Shown here: one piece after another, positions 44,610 to 52,807 of the stretch
How positions within the stretch are numbered: the first letter of the stretch is position 1
How the letters are laid out: each line of letters opens with the position of its first letter
Assembly: GCA_903862645.1 (NCBI GenBank)
Contig: CAIOZF010000085.1
Location: 62,001-126,000 of the forward strand
DNA: 64,000 nucleotides
From: an uncultured Gammaproteobacteria bacterium
GTDB taxonomy: Bacteria; Pseudomonadota; Gammaproteobacteria; Pseudomonadales; Pseudohongiellaceae
Direction: 5' to 3'
The notes under the pieces: model-generated
Seen by the model: the letters and a program-made list of their open reading frames with translations, nothing else
What the model was told of the DNA's origin: nothing
The model's database searches: none
Made by a program: the position numbers and the translations under genes

Positions 44610-47600
44610 TCAACGCGATTTCAGCACTGCCTCGACCGAGAGCAGTGCATCGTTGCGTCTGATCTGCAACTGCACCGCATCCCCTGGAGCAGCTGCCCTC
44701 AGCAGATTGGAATACTCCTGCAGATTCGCAATCGGTGTGTCGTTGTACTGCAACAGCACATCGCCAGCCTGCAAGCCTGCTTTTTCCCCCGCACTTCCCG
44801 GCGTCACGCCGGAAATCTGCACACCCCCACCGGTGTAATTGAACTCGGGAATCGTGCCCAACGAGGCCGCCCGCGCACCGGCAGCCGCTTCCGTCGAACG
44901 CACCGGCGCATTGGTCAGATTGACCCGCAGCGGTTGATCGCGATCCGCCAGGTACACCATTGCCTCCTCTACCCACAGCGCGATATCGGACATGCCATTC
45001 AAATCCACCTTGTCGGCGGTGTCGCTGGCACGGTGGTAGTCCGTGTGCAGACCGCTGAACAAGTGAATGGCAGGAATGCCCGCCTCCAGAAAGCTCACAT
45101 GATCACTGCCCGCCACAGCCTGCGCGGGAAACTGCGCTGGCACGCCAATGGTGAAACCGATGCCCTGCGCCATGAACGGCCACTCGTAGGCGCTGTCGCT
45201 GGCGAACACCTGTAGCGTGCGGCCTTCCAGCCTGCCAACGCTGTCCAGGTTGAGCATCGCGAACAGATTCGCGGTTGTGAAAGGCACCGGGGGATTCGCC
45301 ACAAAGTGACGCGACCCGATCAGCCCCGACTCCTCACCCGCGAACGCCACGAAGATCACCGAGCGCTTCGGGCTGAAGGATTTCTGCAGCTTTTTCGCCA
45401 CTTCGATCAGAATGCCGACGCCAGAAGCGTTGTCGTCCGCGCCTGCGAACAAGGACTCGTTGCCATTAGCATCCGTCTCGATGCCGAGATGATCGTAGTG
45501 AGCACCCAGAATGATAGGCGCGTTCTTCAGGGTGTCGTCGGTGCCCGGCAGCATGCCGATGACATTGCTGAATGACGCGCTCGTGCCATCGGGAAGACTC
45601 TGCGTCCAGGTCTGCAGATACGAGCCACCCGGTGCCTGCAGGCCTAGCTGCTCGAACTGCCTGGCGATGTAGTCAGCGGCGAGGTCGATGCCGACGGTGC
45701 CAAGACCACGCCCCTGCATTAGCGGGTCGCTCAGTGCTTCAACATGAACGGCCAGACCTGAGGGCAGATATTTCGGCGGGAGCTCGGCCAACGCGGGTTG
45801 CGTCGGCAGCAGCGCAAGGGCTGCACCAGCGGCAAGACCGGGCTTGCGCCACTGCAACGGCGAATCCGGACTCTCCCACTGTCCCTTCACATCATTGGTG
45901 GGCTCGCTGCCGACAAAGCTAAGATAGGAATACTTGCCGTAGTGCGGCAGCTTCTCGGTGAGGCCCGGCATCGCCTCGGGTGAGTGCGCGTGTATCCAGC
46001 CAATGGTCAGCTCGGGATCATTCGGGTGCGTGGCCGTCAGCACCGTGCTGCGTTCCGCAAAGGGCAGTTCACTTCCGAGCAGCGAGAGACCAGCGTCGTC
46101 GAATCCGACGCCGTAATAATTCACGGCGTCGGCGATAATGCTGGCGGCAGGATTGTCGCGCCCCATGATCCACACTGATTTGTCGGCGGGCAGCAGCCTG
46201 AAATTCTCGGCCATGACGATCTCGGAATTAACCTCGGTGCCAGCGACAAAGAACTCGGCCATCTCCAGCCACAGCGTACGGTTTTCCTGCGGCACCACGA
46301 ACACGATGTTCTGCGCTCCGAACATCTGCCGCAGTGTCGGCGGCAGCTCGGCCACATCGAGGCGGCGGAACACGTCGAAGTAAGGGTCGACCTGCACGGC
46401 CTGCAGTGCTGCGTAGTTCGGCACACTGAGCTCGGCCGTGGCGCTGCTCATGGTCATGGGCACCTCGACAATCTGTGCCTCTTCTTCGCCTTCGTAATAA
46501 AGGGCAACCGGCACGCTCAACGCATAGGCGTCAGCCTGCTGAATCTGTTGCAGAGTAATCTGCGCGCTGCCATCTGCTGCGCCGCTGACGCGGAGTGCAA
46601 GCTCCGGTGCACCGCGACGCTCGACCCATTGCTGAAAGAACGCGCTCAGATCTTTACCACTGATTCTGGAAAACAACGCTTCGATGTCGGCGAATGAGGT
46701 GCGCTGGAAACGACGCTCGCTGTAGAGATCGCGCAGCCCCTGCAAGAACAGTTCATCGCCCAGTTCGACGCGCAACATGTGCCACAGCATCAGCGTCTTG
46801 CCATAACCGATGGCCTGCGATGCGGCCGAATTGCGCGAGGTGAATTCACTCAGCGGGAAATCCGCCGCGTCGGTGACGAAGCTGCGATAGCGCCCGAGCA
46901 TGTCCTTGCGATACTCCGCCCCTGCCGCATTCATTTCCTGAAACAGATGGTCGGCAAGATAAGCCGTCAGTCCCTCGCTCCAGTTGCCAGTGTCGTAGTC
47001 GGGGAACACCGAGTTGCCCCACCAGTTGTGGAGAATTTCATGCGGGTAGGAGGATTCGAGAATGAAGGGGAAGCGGATGATCTGTTCGCCCAACAGCGTG
47101 AACGAGGGCATGCCGTAGCCGGTTTCCCAGAAGTTCTCGACCAGCGCGAATTTGCTGAACGGGTAGGCTCCCAGCATGGGCTCATAAAGGGCCAGATATC
47201 TTTCCGTGGCATCCAGATAGCGCGTCGCCAGGTTCGGGTCGGGGTTGCGCAGGTAGGCGAGCATCTCGACTTCACCTCCGCCTTGCGCTGCGTCCAGTGA
47301 GGAACGATAGGGCATGCGATAGGTCGTAAAGTCAGCGGCGATCAGGTACACCTCTTCCATGGGCTGAGGGCTGACCCAGAAGTTTTCTCTGTCTTGGGAC
47401 TCACCCTGGCTCACGGCAGTCCAGCTCTTGGCTGCTCCGGCAAAGTTGACCTCCATGGAAAAGCTCATCAGCCCCGCCTGAAAGTCCGGCACCCACACGC
47501 TGCTGTGATCGAGATAAACACCACGCTCGCTGATGATGCCGGTGGTAGAGGAAAAGCTCTGGGCGTATTCGGCTGTCAGTTGTTCGGCATCGGCGTAGAC

Positions 47601-47972
47601 ATGGCCAGTGTAATTCAGGGTGACATGGGCGGAGTCGTCGGTGAGCAGGAGACGGTAGTGATTGGCGGGCGCGATGGTGCGGCCCGCGTCGGCCTTGCTG
47701 CTGTCGGCAGAGGCGTTGTCGAGTTCATGCTCCAGCGCTTCAATGCGGAAGTTGCTGCCCTGTAAACTGTCGAGGATCAGATTGGCGTTGAGCTGGAATT
47801 CAAACTCGCGCTGCCCGGGCGTGAGCATCGGCAAGGTCAAAGTGTCCTGCACGCTGATCGAGTTCTGCGCCGGGTCCAGTGTGACTTCCAGCGTGTGATG
47901 CAGCTCCTGCTGCGCGTGGGCGGAACTGGCCCACAGCACGGCGGCGGCGAGTGCGAGACTGAGTTTGTTCAT
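44610..47972 (-). CDS. Fusion peptidase: M1 aminopeptidase, M28 peptidase and PDZ domain
   Basis: The ATG at 47972, preceded by AGGACAG, gives a signal peptide (MNKLSLALAAAVLWASSAHA). The front half is M1-like, with HEILHNWWGN and the third zinc ligand in NWSEGLTAYL (about 330-365). The middle of the second half is M28-like, with ILGAHYDHLGI, FAGADDNASGVGIL, FAGEESGLIGSRHF, LNLDSVGRL and SGLHTDYHRASDT. A PDZ domain ends the protein (about 1040-1120). Two zinc peptidases on one 1120-residue exported chain is unusual. Both sets of ligands look intact, so both domains may work. Confidence 0.87.
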   Translation of the reverse strand: MNKLSLALAAAVLWASSAHAQQELHHTLEVTLDPAQNSISVQDTLTLPMLTPGQREFEFQLNANLILDSLQGSNFRIEALEHELDNASADSSKADAGRTIAPANHYRLLLTDDSAHVTLNYTGHVYADAEQLTAEYAQSFSSTTGIISERGVYLDHSSVWVPDFQAGLMSFSMEVNFAGAAKSWTAVSQGESQDRENFWVSPQPMEEVYLIAADFTTYRMPYRSSLDAAQGGGEVEMLAYLRNPDPNLATRYLDATERYLALYEPMLGAYPFSKFALVENFWETGYGMPSFTLLGEQIIRFPFILESSYPHEILHNWWGNSVFPDYDTGNWSEGLTAYLADHLFQEMNAAGAEYRKDMLGRYRSFVTDAADFPLSEFTSRNSAASQAIGYGKTLMLWHMLRVELGDELFLQGLRDLYSERRFQRTSFADIEALFSRISGKDLSAFFQQWVERRGAPELALRVSGAADGSAQITLQQIQQADAYALSVPVALYYEGEEEAQIVEVPMTMSSATAELSVPNYAALQAVQVDPYFDVFRRLDVAELPPTLRQMFGAQNIVFVVPQENRTLWLEMAEFFVAGTEVNSEIVMAENFRLLPADKSVWIMGRDNPAASIIADAVNYYGVGFDDAGLSLLGSELPFAERSTVLTATHPNDPELTIGWIHAHSPEAMPGLTEKLPHYGKYSYLSFVGSEPTNDVKGQWESPDSPLQWRKPGLAAGAALALLPTQPALAELPPKYLPSGLAVHVEALSDPLMQGRGLGTVGIDLAADYIARQFEQLGLQAPGGSYLQTWTQSLPDGTSASFSNVIGMLPGTDDTLKNAPIILGAHYDHLGIETDANGNESLFAGADDNASGVGILIEVAKKLQKSFSPKRSVIFVAFAGEESGLIGSRHFVANPPVPFTTANLFAMLNLDSVGRLEGRTLQVFASDSAYEWPFMAQGIGFTIGVPAQFPAQAVAGSDHVSFLEAGIPAIHLFSGLHTDYHRASDTADKVDLNGMSDIALWVEEAMVYLADRDQPLRVNLTNAPVRSTEAAAGARAASLGTIPEFNYTGGGVQISGVTPGSAGEKAGLQAGDVLLQYNDTPIANLQEYSNLLRAAAPGDAVQLQIRRNDALLSVEAVLKSR

Positions 47973-47998
47973 GGTTCTGTCCTTCAAATCTCAACCCT

Positions 47999-48070
47999 GT
48001 GGGAGCGGACCTGTCCGCGATTTATGCTGCGGAAATTGCGGAAAAGAAGCGCGGGCAGGCCCGCTCCCGC
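47999..48070. repeat. REP pair between the fusion peptidase and TolB-like gene
   Basis: GTGGGAGCGGACCTGTCCGC and the inverted GCGGGCAGGCCCGCTCCC flank about 35 bp. One arm has GGACC in place of GGGCC, with a compensating change in its own inner stem (GTCC), so its hairpin is conserved. Confidence 0.85.
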
Positions 48071-48075
48071 ATGCC

Positions 48076-49290
48076 CTATTGACCGAGCAAATCCAACGCC
48101 CGCGCATGGTTCCAATCGGCCATGAATATCTGCGACGTACCATCCGCTGTGCGCGTGCTGCTCCACGCCATCTTGTCTCCGGTCGGCGAGAACACCGGCA
48201 GAATGTCGGTGCCCTCGGTGTTCGTCACCCGCACCGGCGCATGCTCACCCAGCGTGTCGACCATGAACAGCTCGAAGTTGGCGTGCCCCAGCACATTGCT
48301 GGAGTAGATGATGTAATCGCCACTCGGATGGAAGTAAGGGCCCCAGGACACCATCGCCGAATCGGTGAGCTGACGCTGATTGGTGCCATCGGCGTTCATC
48401 GTCCAGATCTCGGCGCTGTTGCCATCCGGATTGAAGCGGCGCCAGACGATCTGCTGATTGTCCGCGCTGAAGAACGGCCCACCGTCATAGCCGGGTGATT
48501 GCGTCAGCTGGCGAACATTGCCGCCATCGGCATCCATGAGATACAGGTCCATGAAGTAGGACGCATCGTCCTCGAACAAACGCTGCTCCGCCTGGCTCAG
48601 CGGACGGTTATAAGCCTCGCGGTTGGAGGCGAAGATGATGGTCTGACCGTCGGAAGAATAAGAGCCCTCGGCATCATAGCCGCGTGCGTTGGAAAGATTC
48701 ACCAGCCCGCCGCCATCGGTGTTGGCTTGATAGATCTCGTAGTGTTCGTCATAGTCCCACGCATAGCCACGCTGCACCGCGCTCTCGCGCATCGCTATCT
48801 CGCGCTGCTGCTTGCCGACGGCGTCCGGGTCATCGTGAGTAGAGGAGAACAGGACGAGATCCTGCGTGGGATGAATCCATGAACAGGTGGTCAGCCCGAT
48901 GCCAGGTGACACGCGTGACGTGGTGCCGGCCACAAGATCGCGCACAAATATCTGATAGAAGGGGTTATCGCCTTCCACTTCAGCCTGATAGATCAGCCGG
49001 TTACCGTCGGCACTGAAGTAACCTTCGCCGGAGCGCTTTCCATCGGTGATGAGCTGGTGGGTGTTGAGCAGCAGTTCGCTCTCATAGAGCGGGCCTTCCT
49101 CTGCAGGCGAAGCGGCTGGCGGCGTGTACGCGGCAGTGGCACCGGCCGCGCCATCCGGAGCAGGCACATCGGCAGCGACCGCAGCGGTGGCAGGCTCCTG
49201 ACTGGCGCTGGAGGCGACCGGTGTCTCCTGACTGCAAGCCACAAGAGAAAGGACGCTGAAACAAAGAATACCCAGACGATGTGCGTGCAT
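48076..49290 (-). CDS. TolB-like WD40/PD40 beta-propeller lipoprotein
   Basis: The ATG at 49290 starts MHAHRLGILCFSVLSLVAC, a lipoprotein signal with Cys after LVA. After an Ala/Pro-rich linker, PD40 repeats are clear: GEGYFSADGNRLIYQA, GSYSSDGQTIIFASN, GPFFSADNQQIVWRRF, GPYFHPSGDYIIYSSN and LPVFSPTGDKMAWSS. Such propellers bind proteins or peptides and often accompany secreted peptidases. No enzyme domain is attached. It is upstream of the fusion peptidase on the same strand. Confidence 0.85.
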   Translation of the reverse strand: MHAHRLGILCFSVLSLVACSQETPVASSASQEPATAAVAADVPAPDGAAGATAAYTPPAASPAEEGPLYESELLLNTHQLITDGKRSGEGYFSADGNRLIYQAEVEGDNPFYQIFVRDLVAGTTSRVSPGIGLTTCSWIHPTQDLVLFSSTHDDPDAVGKQQREIAMRESAVQRGYAWDYDEHYEIYQANTDGGGLVNLSNARGYDAEGSYSSDGQTIIFASNREAYNRPLSQAEQRLFEDDASYFMDLYLMDADGGNVRQLTQSPGYDGGPFFSADNQQIVWRRFNPDGNSAEIWTMNADGTNQRQLTDSAMVSWGPYFHPSGDYIIYSSNVLGHANFELFMVDTLGEHAPVRVTNTEGTDILPVFSPTGDKMAWSSTRTADGTSQIFMADWNHARALDLLGQ

Positions 49291-49380
49291 AGTGATCACC
49301 AGTACGGATTGTAAGAAAAGACTAGCGGCCACTATATCGTCGTGTGGCGTCCCTGCAAAGCATGAATCGTTAGCGCTGGC

Positions 49381-49803
49381 TTAGTGCCCAATCAGCTGGG
49401 CTTCGAGCTGCTCGTCAGGGGTCAGTTTTTTATAGCCGCGCGGGTACGGCCATCCATAGCCCCATCTGAATTTTGAAGGCAAATAGGGCGTGCCACCCAC
49501 GCGCACTCCCGCGAGCATCAGGGAAGCAATCGGCGAATCATCGACCAGAACTACACATTGCTGCAGATCCAGATCGGCTGCGAGACGCTCCTGATAAGTA
49601 CCGCCTTTCCAATACGCAAAATCATGCGCCTCGCAACAACTTAGCCACATCTGCTTCTGCTCGTATGTGCCATCGGGGAAAGCACTGCATCCGTCAGAAG
49701 TGAAGGGTGCCAATACTCCGCTTTGTGCCAGTAGGGGCAGCATGCCAATCAGCGCGAGGCTCAAGGTGAGATACCCAGTCTGCTTTTTCACTTCCACTCT
49801 CAT
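49381..49803 (-). CDS. Phospholipase-A2-like exported protein
   Basis: The ATG at 49803 overlaps the VIT1 stop (ATGA). After a signal-like helix (GYLTLSLALIGMLPLLAQSG) comes DGCSAFPDG and WLSCCEAHDFAYWKGGTYQE, which contains the CCxxHD pattern of secreted phospholipase A2, followed by R..AD..LQQC. The calcium loop is not canonical. The protein may be a hydrolase of that fold or a structural relative. It is cotranscribed with a VIT-family transporter gene, for which I have no explanation. Confidence 0.65.
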   Translation of the reverse strand: MRVEVKKQTGYLTLSLALIGMLPLLAQSGVLAPFTSDGCSAFPDGTYEQKQMWLSCCEAHDFAYWKGGTYQERLAADLDLQQCVVLVDDSPIASLMLAGVRVGGTPYLPSKFRWGYGWPYPRGYKKLTPDEQLEAQLIGH

Positions 49804-50492
49804 GCAACTACCCCGAATATTGCCCCCACTCCCGCTGTCAATGCCTGCGCCAGCGCCCCCCACAACGCGACGCGCGAGGCTGCTTTGATGATAGGTGCTC
49901 CACCAACCTTGGCAGCCAAAGCGCCCAGCATTGCCAGAAATGCGAGGGAGGTCAGTGATACTGCAATAGTTTGCTGAGGAGGAGGAAATAGCAGTATCAC
50001 AAGAATTGGCAGCAGTGCACCTAAGGCAAAAGTGATTGCAGAAGAGAGTGCCGCCTGAACTGGCCGGGCCTTGAGGATCTCCGATATCCCTAATTCATCC
50101 CGCGCATGGGCGCCAAGAGCATCTTTGGCCATCAACTGCGTTGCAACCCGCCGCGCGAGCTCCAGATCCAACCCGCGCTGAACATAGATATGGGTCAGTT
50201 CTTCGTGTTCATGGACCGGGTCTTCTGCCAGCTCCTTGCGCTCGCGATCCAGATCGGAATTCTCAGTATCCGATTGCGAACTCACCGACACGTATTCACC
50301 CGCCGCCATGGACATCGCACCCGCAACGAGTCCGGCAATGCCGGCAACCATCACGGCTTCGGAATCCGCCCCGGAGGCCAGCACGCCCAGTATCAGGCTG
50401 GCAGTCGAGACAATGCCGTCATTGGCGCCCAACACCGCAGCACGCAGCCAGCCGACCCTGTTGGTCCTGTGTCTTTCGATATGTCTTGCCAT
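49800..50492 (-). CDS. VIT1/CCC1-family iron or manganese transporter
   Basis: The 230-residue membrane protein begins RHRTNRVGWLRAAVLGANDGIVSTASLILGV, the typical VIT start, and has AGAMSMAAGEYVSVSSQSD and an acidic helix segment (DRERKELAEDPVHEHEELTHIY) used for metal binding in this family. Five helices are expected. It likely moves Fe2+ or Mn2+ out of the cytoplasm. Its ATG overlaps the stop of a 51-codon upstream ORF (TAATG). Confidence 0.9.
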   Translation of the reverse strand: MARHIERHRTNRVGWLRAAVLGANDGIVSTASLILGVLASGADSEAVMVAGIAGLVAGAMSMAAGEYVSVSSQSDTENSDLDRERKELAEDPVHEHEELTHIYVQRGLDLELARRVATQLMAKDALGAHARDELGISEILKARPVQAALSSAITFALGALLPILVILLFPPPQQTIAVSLTSLAFLAMLGALAAKVGGAPIIKAASRVALWGALAQALTAGVGAIFGVVA

Positions 50493-50647
50493 TAGCGAAT
50501 ACCCGATTCAAGCATGTCGAGGTAGATGAATTCAGGCGCCTTCACGCCCGCTTTCCGGCGAATCTCCTCTTGCTCAGAGGACTGAAAGAACTTCCTGGCG
50601 GATTCGTGTGATTTCAACTTTGAGAAATGCACACGTGCCAGGGACAT
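50492..50647 (-). CDS. Small ORF (51 residues) coupled to the VIT gene
   Basis: This ORF is below the track's size limit. It starts ATG TCC at 50647 and reads MSLARVHFSKLKSHESARKF, then FQSSEQEEIRRKAGVKAPEF, ending IYLDMLESGIR. Its TAA overlaps the VIT ATG by one base (TAATG). The composition is protein-like, with charged helices and an ordered end. It may be a small protein, a translational coupler, or the end of a lost gene. No clear ribosome site is seen. Confidence 0.5.
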   Translation of the reverse strand: MSLARVHFSKLKSHESARKFFQSSEQEEIRRKAGVKAPEFIYLDMLESGIR

Positions 50648-50742
50648 TCACCGCTCGATAGTTCCACGTTGGCACAGTCGGGATCTTGACCGAGGTCGCT
50701 GAAATGGTTTTAGGCGCGCTCTCTGCGGAGGATGGGTTCAGC

Positions 50743-51789
50743 CTAAAAAGATGCGAGGGCGTTGAAAGGGCTCGCCGTACCGCCTTTGATTGGATTGATC
50801 TGGATCGCTGTTAAAAACTCCCAGCGGTGCAGGCGCGCTGCGGTAGCGGCCACATCCTTCAGATAGCCGTTATCAACGATTGGGAGACCGATGTTTACCT
50901 GTGTCAATTGGTGGATCGGGCGGTTGATGCCTTCCACGCCGGAAGGCTGCACATCGTTCACCGCATCGCCGATCAGAATCGCCACATCTCTCTCCTTCAG
51001 AAACGGCAGCACCGAGGCATGCAAACCGGCTCCGCCTTGGCCGTATGCCCAGGGGCCGAGCGCATCGCGCCGTTCCCAGCGTCCGGTGCGCACGAACAAT
51101 GCATCGCCACTGCTGATTTTTACGCCGGCGAATTCCTCCCAGGCTAACAGGTCCTCTACGTAAATTGGCGTGCTCGGGTCGAGCCATTCCACGCCGCGCA
51201 TGAGAGGAATGTCCACGAGCACACCGCGCGTGACATAAGAGGTACCCATGCGATCGATGCCGAGATCCTCACAACCCGTAGCGGTGAGGTTTTGCGGATA
51301 GCCGTTGAAGATCACAAATTTGCCATCGACCTCGGAACGGTAATGGCACAGCGCATCGATATGAGACAGCATGCCATCGTGCAGTGAGAACTGGATTTCA
51401 TCCAAGGCAAAGCTGGGCTCACCGGTGTCGGGATCGATTCGACTCATCCAGTGTTCGGTCGGGCCGAAGGACTGACTGTCCAGGGATTTCTCTTCAGTGA
51501 CGAAATGCTGCAGCGTCACTGTTTCACCAACCTGCACCAGCGCTGCTGCCTGTCGGGTTTTTTCAGGCGTGATCAGGTTGAGCGTACCGCGCTGGTCATT
51601 CGGCCCCCAGCGACCCCAGTTGGACAGATCGCTCTCCCATTGTTTCAGGGTGTCGAGAGTGACTTTGACTGCCGGGTCCTGGGTTGATGGGTGCGCTGTG
51701 AAATTTTCCTGGCCGAATGCGGGGCTTGACAAAAGCGCTACCAGCAAGAATCCGGTTGCATGTTTCTTTGAATTGCGTTGACTGATCAT
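50743..51789 (-). CDS. Exported cyclase-family metal-dependent hydrolase
   Basis: The ATG at 51789 gives a signal peptide (KKHATGFLLVALLSSPAFGQ). The protein of 348 residues belongs to the cyclase/kynurenine-formamidase-like family: NWGRWGPNDQRGTLNLITPE at the front and a metal region SHIDALCHYRSEVDG in place of HxGTHxDxPxH, then GDALFVRTGRW. Family members hydrolyse amides or cyclise polyketides. The substrate is unknown. Confidence 0.8.
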   Translation of the reverse strand: MISQRNSKKHATGFLLVALLSSPAFGQENFTAHPSTQDPAVKVTLDTLKQWESDLSNWGRWGPNDQRGTLNLITPEKTRQAAALVQVGETVTLQHFVTEEKSLDSQSFGPTEHWMSRIDPDTGEPSFALDEIQFSLHDGMLSHIDALCHYRSEVDGKFVIFNGYPQNLTATGCEDLGIDRMGTSYVTRGVLVDIPLMRGVEWLDPSTPIYVEDLLAWEEFAGVKISSGDALFVRTGRWERRDALGPWAYGQGGAGLHASVLPFLKERDVAILIGDAVNDVQPSGVEGINRPIHQLTQVNIGLPIVDNGYLKDVAATAARLHRWEFLTAIQINPIKGGTASPFNALASF

Positions 51790-51990
51790 ATACACAGACC
51801 TCGTTTAAAGTACTGGAACAATATGACTGCTGAATAGCCGGCTTGGCAGCGAAGGGACGACTAGGATGCGGTGGAGCTTAACAGGATTTGCGCAGGCGCG
51901 TAATTAAAATGGGGCGGCGCTCTGCCATGAATCGGTCTGAGTTGTTTGCATAGTCTCCTCAATACAACGCAGTTGATATACGGGACATGG

Positions 51991-52569
51991 TTATGCTTCG
52001 CGATTCCCCCGCACATCGTAACAAAGTTCCACCATGCCGTTCTTGTAAGCTTTGACTTCTGTCAGATGCAAGGCAACATCTCTGTCGAGCTTCTCGAAGA
52101 ATGAAATGCCTTCACCGATGAGGATAGGGACTATCGAGTAACGCACTTCGTCGGCGAGCCCCAGGCGAAGGCATTCCGCAGAGACCACTCCGCCCCCTGC
52201 AAACCAGATGCTGCGGAATCGAGGCCGCAGCTTTCCATTTACGAATTGTGCGAGATCGCCTGAGTAGAACTCGATCGTATCCCGTGTCCTTGGCAGCTCG
52301 CGACTGGTCAGGACGAAAATGGGTGTGTCCCCATAAGCCCACCCAAATCCCTGTGCCTCAAAACGAAGTGCGGTCTCATAGGTTCGCGACCCCATGACGT
52401 AACAATCGATTGTCTTGAGAAACGCTTCGACGAATTCGGGGTCCATGCTTTCGCCCTTTGCGAATTCGTCGGACGTTTCGAGCCAGTCGACGCGCCCATC
52501 CTTGCGTGCGATGAAGCCGTCGAGGCTCGCTGCCATGTGGATCGTGACGTGAGAATTAGAGTTTGTCAT
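51991..52569 (-). CDS. Dihydrofolate-reductase-family (RibD C-terminal-like) protein
   Basis: The 192-residue cytoplasmic protein has the family start VTIHMAASLDGFIARKDGRV, the helix MGSRTYETAL and the NADPH loop IWFAGGGVVSAECLRLGLAD, then ISIVPILIGEG-like sequence (YSIVPILIGEGISFF). These reductases resemble RibD and DHFR, but most have no known substrate. It stands alone. The 195- and 238-bp gaps around it show no features I can name. Confidence 0.88.
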   Translation of the reverse strand: MTNSNSHVTIHMAASLDGFIARKDGRVDWLETSDEFAKGESMDPEFVEAFLKTIDCYVMGSRTYETALRFEAQGFGWAYGDTPIFVLTSRELPRTRDTIEFYSGDLAQFVNGKLRPRFRSIWFAGGGVVSAECLRLGLADEVRYSIVPILIGEGISFFEKLDRDVALHLTEVKAYKNGMVELCYDVRGNREA

Positions 52570-52807
52570 CGCCGAAAGTTTCGTTCCATCGTTTTTGAAG
52601 TCATTCGGAATTTCTCCGAAGTCGATTATCTTTTAGTATTTTTCCTGAACAGCCTACCGCTAGTGGTTTGGTATCACGATGCTTTTATCGATAGGTGAGA
52701 TCAAGACAGATAACCTGAGAGACTGTAATTAATTCTGTGTAACCGCCCGATTAGACATACAGTTGAAGCTATTTATTTGAGATTACGCTGGAGTCAAAGC
52801 TAGAAAT

